Source: Wuchereria bancrofti
Taxonomy: Eukaryota; Nematoda; Chromadorea; Rhabditida; Onchocercidae
Direction: 5' to 3'
DNA: 64,000 nt
Assembly: GCA_005281725.1 (NCBI GenBank)
Contig: SSBO01000012.1
Location: forward strand, 10,941,254 to 11,005,253
Notes under the pieces: generated by a model
What the model saw: the letters and a program-made list of their open reading frames with translations, nothing else
Told to the model about the DNA's origin: nothing
Databases searched by the model: none
Position numbers and translations under genes: made by a program
Part shown: positions 54,091 to 64,000 of the stretch, piece after piece
How positions within the stretch are numbered: the stretch's first letter is position 1
Layout of the letters: each line of letters starts with the position of its first letter

Positions 54091-54106
54091 TACAGAAATG
54101 AAATGA
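54091..54106 (+). promoter_or_regulatory. Candidate trans-splice acceptor and two-codon uORF of the TGF-beta gene
   Basis: TTACAG ends at 54095. Two bases later an ATG (54098) opens a frame of only two codons (Met-Lys) whose TGA stop at 54104-54106 overlaps the main ATG at 54103. If the acceptor is used, this minimal uORF is in every mature mRNA. Confidence 0.4.
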
Positions 54107-57100
54107 AACATTCAATTGATCCAAAATCGTTACTTTTATTATTATCATTGTTTATTTGCTTCATAAGCTGTTTAATTTTGAAGCCAAATGAGAAGCAAAT
54201 AGCCATTTTGCAAAAAACTGTCAAGGAATTATTGGATTTCGAGCAGTTACCAGGTGAGTTCTTTTGTTTCTTCACTTTTCCGTTTTCATTTTCATTCTCT
54301 GTTAATTGTTCATTCATCATATCTCATTCCAACTTTTTTTCTCAATGAAATGCTGAAAACTTACTGCAGGTGATGTGGTACGATCCAAATTACGCACTGA
54401 AAACGCTGCTTCAAAATATATGCTACGTTTATTCAACAGGTACAAAGAAAAAAACGATACACAGCGTTACTCGCTTGGGAACATTGTTAGAAGTATCAGT
54501 CCCATAACCGGTAAAAAATTTTTCAAAACAAACTAACGATAGTATAAATGATTTCTATCAGCCCTGCTGTTGCATGGTATTACATTTGTTTCATTAAAAT
54601 AACCCAGATGGTTACTTAGTAAGCTTTGGGTTAATTCGGGTTCAGAACCACAGATAATCTTAATAGCAGCTAACAATATCCCTTCACCACTCTTTCAGAA
54701 TACTGTCTTTTTTCCACACCTGCAAAAAATTAATTAACAATTGTGTATGGATGATATATTTCTCAAAAAGAAGTTTTGATTGACTATAGAGTGCTTTCAA
54801 CTAAAATTTGTGAATGAATTTTGAAAAAACGAATTGTTCTATAATACATTAGTATGATGTAATATATCATCATGCATTGACAGATTTTTAATTAGGAGGA
54901 AAAAAAGTCGGCAGAAAAACTACTGTTCATAAAAAATTGCTTCTAATTATCCTTGAGAACATGATTATATTTCAGGAACACTGTTTGATGAAAAGCTGTT
55001 GATATTTAAGCTGAATACAATTAAGATAAGTGAACAGGTGTGCAGCAATATCATACCTTTATATTAGATGTATCAGTTTATCATTGTCATTTTTTACTTA
55101 TAATTTACAGCAGCTGTTTTGAATTATTACTTAACAAACTTGTGCTAAGTAATAATTCGTTTTCGGCTGTTAATTAATTACCAGTGAATTTAGTTTTCTA
55201 ATATTGAAATGTAGACATCTGTTGTTTGTAACTTTTTGGCGCTTAATTTCGATGAAGTAAATTATTTTTGCAGTATTAAAATATTGACTAATTAATAATG
55301 TTGTTTACGTGATTATGGTTGCAAATTAAACTTGCAAAAAAGTAGAATTCATATCTCGTTGAATATTTCTGAATAGCCACATAAGATTTTTGATAGTATG
55401 AATTTAAGAAAGTTCATATTTCAGGTATTTCAAGCTGAATTACATTATAACATTCAAAACATGCATCATTTCATTTGGAAAGAAATAAGAGGAACCATAA
55501 AAGCACTTGGAATTTTGCAAAATAATGTAAAAGCGAAAACCGTACGACTAGCGCCCACAGCAATTTTTCCTTATTGGCTTAGTTTCAATATGACTAAATT
55601 GGTTAACGAAGCATTACAAACAAATCAAACTATCGTTGCTGTAAAGGTAAGTGTTGTTTCCGGTACAACTTGCCTGATTTACCTCGTTACAGTACATTTT
55701 TTGTACGGATTGGCTATAATTATTATAATTATCTGTCTGCTACTAGCATATATCCTTCCAGATATAGGCATGACTGGATGCAAAATAAGGCCATGAAGAT
55801 TCCTATCAAAAGTTGTCATTATTGATCAGTTTGTTTTGATAGAAATTTCAACAAACTTTGTGCTTATACGAATTATAATTTAATCTTTTTCGTTGTACCT
55901 TTGATTAATATGAAATCTGACTAAAGTATGGTAGGAAAACTAGAATTTTCAGTTCTTGAGAAACGGAAAAAAGATTAAATGTGCGGAATTGATCAAGCGG
56001 AATACACCCTTCTTGCTTGTATATGCCGATGAGCCGATACTTACTGATAGCACAAAATTTCAATCCGCATTCAATGCTAAAGCTATTCCTGATTTACATA
56101 TTGGTAAAATTTGTCAATATTTTAAATAAATATATATACATATATATATTCGAGGAACTGTTAAAAACAATTCCTTTTCAATAAATAACAGCAATTTTTT
56201 TTTTATTATGTGCCGACAATTTAAAATGAAGTGTAAGGTATTTGATCGTCTGTTAACAAATCAAATGTCAAAGTTGTGCTAAGGCTAATTTTTCATTTCA
56301 ATATAAAAGAAAGTGCTTATTTGAGATGTTACAAAGAATCCGTCATCCAGGATGGCTAAAAAGCGCTCCAAAAGGATGTCCCAGTATTACGTATATTCGG
56401 CGAAAGAAAAGCAGAGTGGTAATGATGACAATTTAGCAGAACGAACCGAACAGCATCTTAAAAAATTCGGAGATTTAGGACCACGAATACTTCGGAGCCG
56501 GAAACAAGTATTTATTTAATTTTCTGATAAGCGAAAGGAATTTACATATCGAAAATTCTTGGAAATCTTGATTTCATTTACTTATTCTTTGATAATCAAC
56601 GTACTAATTACATCAGTTTTGGTTATGATATTTAATATATTACGAATTACATTATATTTAATTAATATGTTACATGGTTACACCGTTACATACCACCGTT
56701 AGAATGTCAACTGCATACTTTTTTTTTTGGATTTTATCTTGATGAATCTTGACAATTAGCAAAAACAAGAAAGCGGAACAAGCGAATAATACCATCAATT
56801 TATTATTATCACTTATCACTGTAAAACACTTTCCACTAGCTCTAAACGATGTTTACTTTTCTTCAGTAATTTACATAACTATCTGCAACTAAACATATAA
56901 TATGAAGCAGCACCGAGTATTTATTTTGTAGTTATTGCAGTGAATATTTTTTGAAAAATATGTGTATTTTATCTTTTTATTTTTTATTTTCTGCCATTTC
57001 TGTAGCATTTTTTGCTTTTCGTATTGTTGTTTTTTGGAATTAGGGCCATGGAGAGAGTAAAAAAAGAAGGCCAAGAAAAAAAAGAGCTTCTATACACAGT

Positions 57101-58372
57101 ATTCCTCCTCATAGCAGCGAAATTTTGCTGTAGAAAACTGTGGTAATCTTATAAATGAGAAAATTCCAAAGATATGATCTCCTAAATTATTGAATGCCAA
57201 GAATGGATAGTCTAAATGTAGTTATAATCTCGGCTTCATTCTTAATAACGGCCTATTCTATTTGGCTTATTTCTTAGCAGCAAAATATGTTTCATGTAGC
57301 AGAAATTTACCCTCGTATAAGTACTTGCACAAATATAAGATTTAAATGGTATTATATAAATAAACTATTAATAATGCATTTTATGTTAGCATTATTTCAT
57401 ATAAGTTTAGCTGTTTATGCTTTGTTATATGGTACACAATTAGATTTATTTGCGCGAATATGGGACAGAGTAATTTTTATTTGAACCATAATTTTTTCTA
57501 GCAGTATAAAAAAATGCTAGCAAATATTTAATGAAATAATTTTTTCAGGTTCGCGCATTACAAAAGCGTAAGCAACAAAAGGTACGCAGTACTTTTCGGG
57601 GTGATCCAATGATGGGATTTGGTATGGTGAAGAAATTATCAAAAGTTGCAACAGTCCCACCTTTACCTTCCATAGAACAGAAAAATGGTAATGATCTGAC
57701 CGTGGTATTACTTCCACGAGAAGCTTATTCATCCCAGGTATTATTGATTACCATGATTGTCTATCAAAATGTTAAGATTTCGACGTTGAATTACTCATCA
57801 TCTGTGAACGATTTATTTATCTTCTAAATTGTACTAAAGTGAACTAATGATTAATGATCTCCGTCTCGCAAAATTTTAATGAGTTTCTATAATGAATTGT
57901 GTCTAATATTTCTAAGAAAATGCTTCTTCCTCAGAGCTGCAGAGCAGAAAAACTGAATGTACGGTTTCGAGATATAGGATGGGAGCATTGGATTATTGCG
58001 CCAACATCATTTGAAGCACACTACTGTAGTGGTATATGTCCTTTTCCGCTTAAAAAGGTTTTGTTTTTCTTTTTTTTTCAAGTCCTTATATCATATGAGT
58101 AGGAATTTCAACTCCTACTCAACTTTCCAATTTTCGTTGATATAGAATTTCTTTATTTTGAACTTATCTGCATAATTTAGGAAGTAAATCCGTCAAATCA
58201 TGCAATTGTTCAATCAATAATTCATCGTCTTGGCCTGAATCCGTACGTTCCCGCTGTATGCTGCGCACCGGATAAAATGGATTCATTGACATTACTTTAT
58301 TATGATGAAATGGATAATGTTGTGCTGAAAAATTATCCACGAATGACTGTTACTTCTTGCGCTTGTTTGTAA
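54103..58372 (+). CDS. TGF-beta superfamily ligand, BMP3/GDF10-like
   Basis: Nine exons join in frame: 54103-54253, 54370-54510, 54976-55037, 55425-55646, 55953-56103, 56326-56507, 57549-57737, 57935-58057 and 58181-58372, giving 470 residues. A secreted, dimeric growth factor made as a pre-pro-protein. The start has a signal peptide (SLLLLLSLFICFISC, 9-23). The propeptide includes KYMLRLFNRYKE and FLLVYADEP, typical of BMP-class prodomains. A furin-type site RSKR ends at residue 259. The cysteine-knot domain (368-469) has all seven cysteines: SCRAEKLNVRFRDIGW, HYCSGICPFPL, AVCCAPDKM and the terminal SCACL. PSNHAIVQS, the DEMDNVVLKNYP segment and MTVTSCAC are closer to vertebrate BMP3/GDF10 than to BMP2/4. 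The spacer from the furin site to the first cysteine is about 108 residues and rich in Lys and Arg. Among nematode ligands it could be a TIG-2-class protein; I cannot settle that here. Confidence 0.9.
55121..55158. repeat. 13-bp perfect inverted repeat in an intron
   Basis: GAATTATTACTTA at 55121-55133 and its reverse complement at 55146-55158, with a 12-base loop, within intron 3 of the TGF-beta gene. Confidence 0.9.
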
Positions 58373-58669
58373 TGCGTTGGCAGTTTCGAAATTACGTTTG
58401 GAATCAATTGGAAAACGACCGTTACTTCCGTATTTAATTGCGATATTCTATTGAAGGAAAGATATGATCTAACTAATTAAAATTCAGTTTTTCTCATATT
58501 TATTTGTGTAGAAATCATGTTCTCTTCAAAATTTATTTCGTATTATCTCATGGATACCTCAGCGAACCATTGACACTATTTTGTATTTGCATCATTAGAA
58601 ATGCATATTTTGCTACAGTTATTTGGCTTATTAATATATCAAACTGAATATGAATTACAAAATGAAAGC

Positions 58670-58675
58670 AATAAA
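58670..58675 (+). other. Poly(A) signal of the TGF-beta gene
   Basis: AATAAA about 300 bases after the stop codon at 58372. Confidence 0.5.
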
Positions 58676-61636
58676 AAGTTAATGTTTGATGTCTTGTGTT
58701 GAAAATGAACGAATCGTTACAGAGTGATGAAATTAATATGCATGATAGGCTTGTTTCAGGTACTGTGGAAAGATTTGAATGAGGAAACCGCTTTCGATGT
58801 GTGGAAATTTCATCATTTTATAAGATTAAAACGAGTTTCGAAAAATTTTGAACATTACATTTAGTGTCTTTCCACAAATACTTTGCTGACATCGCTGTAT
58901 CAAAATTTAGTGTCATAAACTGAATATGAATTACAACTCATTTCACTTATGTCAACAGAATCTGACAATAAGGAAAAATGTCTTAAAGCAGATCATTTAC
59001 CATATTCGCGGGTAAAGCTAACAGTCGAAATTGTATTTTGTCTGTCATACATTACTGGTATCGATATTAGCTGAAGCACTACAATGTAGAGTAAAATTTC
59101 CTTTACTATTCCTTTGAACGAAAGTTACTCGTTTTCTGGTTTCATTTCTCCGTACTGTCGAATATAGTGGCTACCTTTCTCATAGTCACACCTTTCTCTC
59201 TCTCTGATCAAATCCGAATCAGTTTCAAAAGTTCAAAATATTCCAATTATTTAAATTATTCAGATAGTTGCACTGCTATTAATAGAAAGGTTTAAAAGAT
59301 TAAAAAGTCTTATTCTGTGCATTATTTCATTTTATAAGTTTGTTTCCACTCTGAATTTGCATGGTAAATCCACCGAAAGTAGCAAGAAATCTTCAGAATT
59401 ACACCGATTACACAATAGAATGTATTACATTAAGCGCACATTTATTCATTCGTTTAAAAATCTTTTATGAATAGATGCAGCATATTATTAAATTGAATAT
59501 ATCCTATTTTATTTTTGAATCACTATTTTTCGCTATTTGGTGAAAATGCAATTATTAAAACGATCCCCATTTTTCCATCAGTTTCAAAAAGATTTGTCAA
59601 TTTGAGCTTCTTTTTAAATGAAACAAACCATTTGAAAAAGAAAATGATTGTAATTGAAATTTTAAAATATATAATTTACCTGTATCGTCAATGTTGGCTC
59701 ATTAACCGCTCACCAATCAGGCATATATGGGTAATACTGTTGTCGTTGTTCCATTGTATTCATCATATTTCAACATTTCCATTTGTTTCTACATGTACCA
59801 AAGCTTTGATTCGTTTTCGTTTTGTTAAAAAAAAGGAATAAATTTCCTAATCAAAATAATTGCTTCCTTATTCTTTCACGTATCACTCCAATTAGCTAGT
59901 TATATTGCATATAAGTATTTCCTTTCAACTATCAATCAATTTGTTAGAATACTATTGACAAAACTTACTGAAATCTATGAATTGCGCGAAAGTTATGAAT
60001 GATGAAATCAGTATGAGTAGAAGAAATTGATATTCAAAAAAGAGTGTTCATTTTCTGTAATTATCAGAAACTCGAAAAAAAAAAAGTTATGCATTGAAAA
60101 ATCAATTTAAAAAAAGAGTAAGTAGTCAGAATAATATATTTTTCAAAAATAACTCAAATTTTCGAAATTTTATGGTCAATAATATTTTCATTCGTATTTG
60201 TTGGTTTGAAAAATGTTTTAAAAAAATTTTTTAAGTTTGTTTTTTTGAATTGCTTCTAATTTGAAGTAATCAGTATAGAAAGAAACAAGAAGTAGGTGTA
60301 AATATTGTCTTGAGAAAATAACTAAAAAAATAAGTTCTTTAAAGATTTGTATTCCCACCTGAAAAGATGTTTAATTAGCTAGTATGCTTGTTTACTTTTC
60401 CTTATGTACAACAAACTTCTTTTGAAAAAAAACAATTTTTATGAAGTGTTTTAAATGAAAAGTGCAAATTTTTTGCTAGTTTTATTGGGAAAGATTACAT
60501 ATCGCATAAATTTTAATTTATATGTTACAAATTTCTACGAATTTCTTTGGTTTTCAAATACTTTAATTGTAAAAATAGTATCTGAATCTGAACGAGTAAT
60601 TATTTTCAGGATGTAGAGGAGGTTCAATAAAACTGATATTACAATGAAATATCCATTAGTTCATGAATTGATGAATGAATGAGATTAAATTAAATGATAA
60701 GAGGACAGAGAATTCTTCATTAATAACAATTTTTTCTTGAGAGGAGGAAGATCGGATCCATGATTAAATGTTTTATCAATACACAAGGTATAGAATATTA
60801 AAGAAATCTATGTTTGTAATTTCATTTCTGATCTGTAAAAACTTTTTGTTTAGTATAACCCATCATTGTCAACAAACAATATTTATGAAAAATGCTTTAA
60901 GTTCTTGAAATAGAAATTCAGCAAATTCCTGATTAAGTTCAAAATTTTCCAAGTCTCGCTATGAAAATGTTGGAAAATAAAATGCAGCAGTAGGAAGGAC
61001 TTTGTAGATTTATGTCTTCAGGACTTTTGTTTTCTTTTCATTCGTATATTAAAAGTTAAAAATAAGTGATTTTTGATAAATACATGCAAATAGCGACCTT
61101 TTAAAACGTTTAAGCCCCTGTATTGCGAATTTGGACAGATATTTCAAATTATATTAAGTTGATAAACAAGAATCAATCAAGAAATCTATCATTTAGCCCA
61201 AAGTATCATCCCGAACAGTTTCATCAGAACTTTGTATCCTGATGAATAAAATATTCGAGAATTGTGAATAATGCGACTGACGACAATATATCATAACCAA
61301 CCTCCCGACCCCTCCTCCCCACTCTATCACTTCTATACTTAGAAAGTGCTGATCATAAAAAAGTCCGACTTTGAATGACAGATCATTTTGAATCAGACTG
61401 CAGAGAAAAAAGAAAAATACAGTCGAAAATGGAAGTACCTGAAACAAACTTTAACAAACCTTCCAAAATTCACCTTAAATAATTCAGACACAGTGTAAAA
61501 AGTTTGGAACACTCGTCTCACAGATGAAACTTGTACTTTCAACTGAAGAGCTTAATGTGAATTTATATTCCCACTGTCAACAGATGTCTTAATTACATTC
61601 ACTCAACCTTTTCACTAAACAAATAATTACAAAGCA

Positions 61637-61750
61637 ATGGAATACTGTAAGCTTCCATTAGGTGCCATTGTAGTGTTATACAAAGCGCGGATAAAACGTG
61701 ACAATCGTGATGAAGTCGAGGGGAACTTTTATTTCTGTAACCACCCGTAA
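61637..61750 (+). CDS. Candidate 37-codon small ORF
   Basis: ATG at 61637 to TAA at 61748-61750. The peptide (MEYCKLPLGAIVVLYKARIK then DNRDEVEGNFYFCNHP) uses GC-containing codons (GCG CGG, CGT GAC, GTC GAG GGG) unusual for random sequence here. It may be a real small protein, a terminal exon or a fragment of a mobile element. No family recognised. Confidence 0.2.
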   Translation: MEYCKLPLGAIVVLYKARIKRDNRDEVEGNFYFCNHP

Positions 61751-62767
61751 TAAGTAGAATTTAACAATTTAAAAGAAAAAGAAAGAAAACGGTGAAGCGG
61801 GAAACATTATGTCAAAGTAACAATGTTTGACAATTATTGAATTGAAGGTTGATAATAGTTAATTTTCCTAGAAAAACAAATACGACATATTTTCCTAGCT
61901 TTCGCTGAGCAGAATTATGAAATTACAGATACTGATTTCGCATTTTTTTTTGTGCTACTTGGTAATGACATTTGAGACACATAAAGAAGAAAACACAACA
62001 AAGATAATCAATATTTGAAAATAATTTAGAAATACAATATACACAATAACAGTTGATTATGCAATCTACATAAGGCATAAAACCTTGCTGAGCAAACTGA
62101 AAAAGTTAATATAAAATTCACTCACGTCGGCACAAAAAAATAAAGTTCACTTGCACTGTCAATAACAAAAAAAGATGAAATTTCAGAAGACTGTTTCAAA
62201 TAACACCACAAAAGAAACAAAGTGATACTGAATCTACTCACTTTTAAAACATGAAATATTTGAAAGCTATGTATAGGTAGCTCAGGTATTGTGAAAAATA
62301 TTTGGAAGAAAAGAAATAGTTAACATTCAAGTAATAACAGCATTTATCATACGTTTAACTTATTTGTCAAAATCAGCTACGAACCGTGCACTCCGATTTG
62401 ATCATCTCAACTTCCACATAACTTCTTCATTGTTAACGAGAACTTTTAAGAACTTCTAAAAATTCAACTCTTGCTGACATATTTAAGCTGGTAAAATCTA
62501 TATTACTATGCATTAGTATTACAAATACTGCGCAACTTCCTTAACTACTCCTAACCTTGACACATTTCTTTAAACTTACATGCGTTTCAGTATTTCTCGC
62601 ATACACAGCTTACTGCATGAGATACTTAAGTATTCGAGGATTTTTCCGACCCCAAAAACTGGAAAAAACAAAAATTGAAATACCTAACAGCATATAACAT
62701 CACAAAATATATAGCAATTAAAGACTGAATAACATAATTATATAACTTACATATGGTCACAGCAACA

Positions 62768-63921
62768 TTAAATACAATCGCTCAAAGAACCGTTAGACAG
62801 CAAAACTGATTTTAAATCATCATCCACACATGATAAAATAGCAGAAATTTGTGATTGCAACCGAACTCGCGAACTTCCCGATGCTTCGTCCAAATTTTGG
62901 ATGCGATCATTTAGTTTAAGGATAAGATCAACGACTTCAACTTGCGGACGTTTACGAAGTGTTTCCTTGTTGAAATCTGCGCTACACAGCATCTAAAATG
63001 AAATGTTTACAGACTCGTACTTGAAGCCCTACCCACTATACCACTTCCTAGATAACCTAAGCTGCATTTAGCGAATATTAAACAAGAAAAACCATACAAA
63101 GGTTACAACATCATCTTTTCATTTTCAATTTTTCTGATTCTTCGCATACCACTTCCTCTCTCCCGTATCTTGAGAACAATTTTAACGTAAACACACTTCT
63201 AGATGTAAAAGTCGCAGCTGTCGTTCCAAATCAGCCTTTTTGCGAAATAACCAATCTTGAAAGTTCAGTGAAGTTGTAAACTTTTGATACAAACCTGAAA
63301 TAGACATGTCAATTTAATCAGCTTTAATTATATCACTTGATTACTTTATTCAAAATGTTATTCAATTTTTATTAGGAACTGAGTAAATTCTAAAGAGTGG
63401 AGAAAAAAAGGAAAAAGATAAAAAAAAAGAAATGCAAAAAAAAAGAAAAATTACCACGCCAATCACCTCTGATACCCGATGTCTGTATAATTCTTGTCTC
63501 ATCCAAGGCAGAAAAGAAGTTCTCTACCACGAACGGATAAATCTGCGGAACATTCTACAATAATTAATATAAGAAACAATTGAATACTATGCAGAGATGA
63601 ATGTAGCAGCGATTGAATTATTTCTGAAATTTCCTAACCATAAACAAGAAAAGAGAAACGCATTTATGAAGAAATAAAGATACTTTGAAAGGTGACAGAT
63701 GCTTTTTCAGAGGCATCAGTGATGAAACGTAATTCTCTAAAGGCATCAAGAAATTCTGTGTCAAATCAAGTATCCGGCGTTGTAATTCTGTCCCATCCGT
63801 GCAATCTGAATTGCTGATCTTCAAAACATCTTTGAAAAGCGTCTTGTCTTTTTGAAGGAACATTTTGTATTGACTAAATAAGCCATATTTTGTTTCAAGG
63901 GCACGTTTATTCCAGATTTTT
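62768..63921 (-). CDS. DENND6: DENND6-like Rab guanine nucleotide exchange factor (3' part)
   Basis: The last four exons on the minus strand: 63921-63684, 63554-63455, 63294-63197 and 62992-62768 (stop TGA). The visible part is about 220 residues; the upstream exons, with the core DENN region, lie beyond the right edge. DENND6 proteins activate Rab14 on endosomes and influence cadherin trafficking in animals. Diagnostic C-terminal stretches are present: TELQRRILDLTQNFLMPLEN with the following YVSSLMPLKKHLSPFK, GDWRGLYQKF then LNFQDWLFRKK, LRLLHLE, and VEVVDLILKLNDRI. These match DENND6A/B in order and spacing. The first base of the 63921 exon completes a codon begun upstream (phase 2). All other junctions keep frame. 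The protein ends SNGSLSDCI. Confidence 0.85.
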
Positions 63922-64000
63922 CTGCAAAGTTTCCATCATTGTAATAACAATCGAGGGACCAAACCAAAAAGAACGAGTTTATGGAAACGCCTAATTAAAG

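Larger units (their letters stand above)
36983..54102. other. 17-kb gene-poor region
   Basis: No exon of a recognisable conserved protein in either strand. Very AT-rich, with pyrimidine tracts (37441-37522, 47859-47921), microsatellite-like runs, short direct and inverted repeats listed separately, and two weak coding candidates (42420-43518 minus; 44083-44412 plus). It lies between the divergently transcribed EGF-like gene and the TGF-beta gene, so it may be an extended regulatory region. Confidence 0.5.
58373..62767. other. Convergent intergenic region
   Basis: Lies between the 3' ends of the TGF-beta gene (plus) and the DENND6-like gene (minus). AT-rich; no supported multi-exon gene. It contains a CT run near 59206, the TGF-beta poly(A) signal and one small ORF at 61637-61750. 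Confidence 0.5.

Noticed and set aside
57287..57484. Hydrophobic ORF between TGF-beta exons 6 and 7
   Set aside because: Exons 6 and 7 join directly in phase 0 and a membrane-like segment has no place in a secreted ligand between furin site and cysteine knot.

Overview
The window looks like nuclear DNA of a parasitic nematode, most likely a filarial worm. It is about 70% AT, genes are split into many short exons by introns of tens to hundreds of bases with GT...AG ends and TTTTCAG-type acceptors, and several start codons lie just behind an acceptor-like sequence, as expected for spliced-leader trans-splicing. There are no bacterial operons, no tRNA or rRNA gene and no CRISPR array that I can support. 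All gene models below were joined by hand from the sequence; every internal junction was checked for reading phase.

Layout. (1) 2818-9504, minus strand: the first four exons of a gene I do not recognise, running on towards the left edge. (2) 13184-15186, plus: a complete eight-exon mitochondrial carrier, closest to the thiamine pyrophosphate carrier SLC25A19. (3) 16568-18982, plus: an eight-exon adaptor with a death domain followed by a SEFIR domain, an ACTL-1/Act1-type component of IL-17-like signalling. (4) 21519-24502, plus: a nine-exon glycogen synthase kinase 3. (5) 26928 to about 33256, minus: a protein with two divergent MAM-like modules, first exon uncertain. (6) 34686-36982, minus: a seven-exon secretory/membrane protein with EGF-like modules and a C-terminal hydrophobic segment. 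(7) 36983-54102: about 17 kb with no convincing conserved gene, but with repeats, one ORF interrupted by an in-frame stop and a weak candidate for a small secreted protein. (8) 54103-58372, plus: a nine-exon TGF-beta superfamily ligand whose cysteine-knot domain most resembles BMP3/GDF10. (9) 58373-62767: AT-rich intergenic DNA. (10) 62768-63921, minus: the last four exons of a DENND6-type Rab exchange factor, continuing beyond the right edge.

The genes do not form one pathway. Several belong to cell-cell signalling (TGF-beta ligand, SEFIR adaptor, GSK-3) or to the cell surface (MAM-like, EGF-like proteins). The most interesting items are the death/SEFIR adaptor, the BMP3/GDF10-like ligand with its unusually long basic spacer between the furin site and the cysteine knot, and the two little-characterised extracellular proteins transcribed in tandem on the minus strand.
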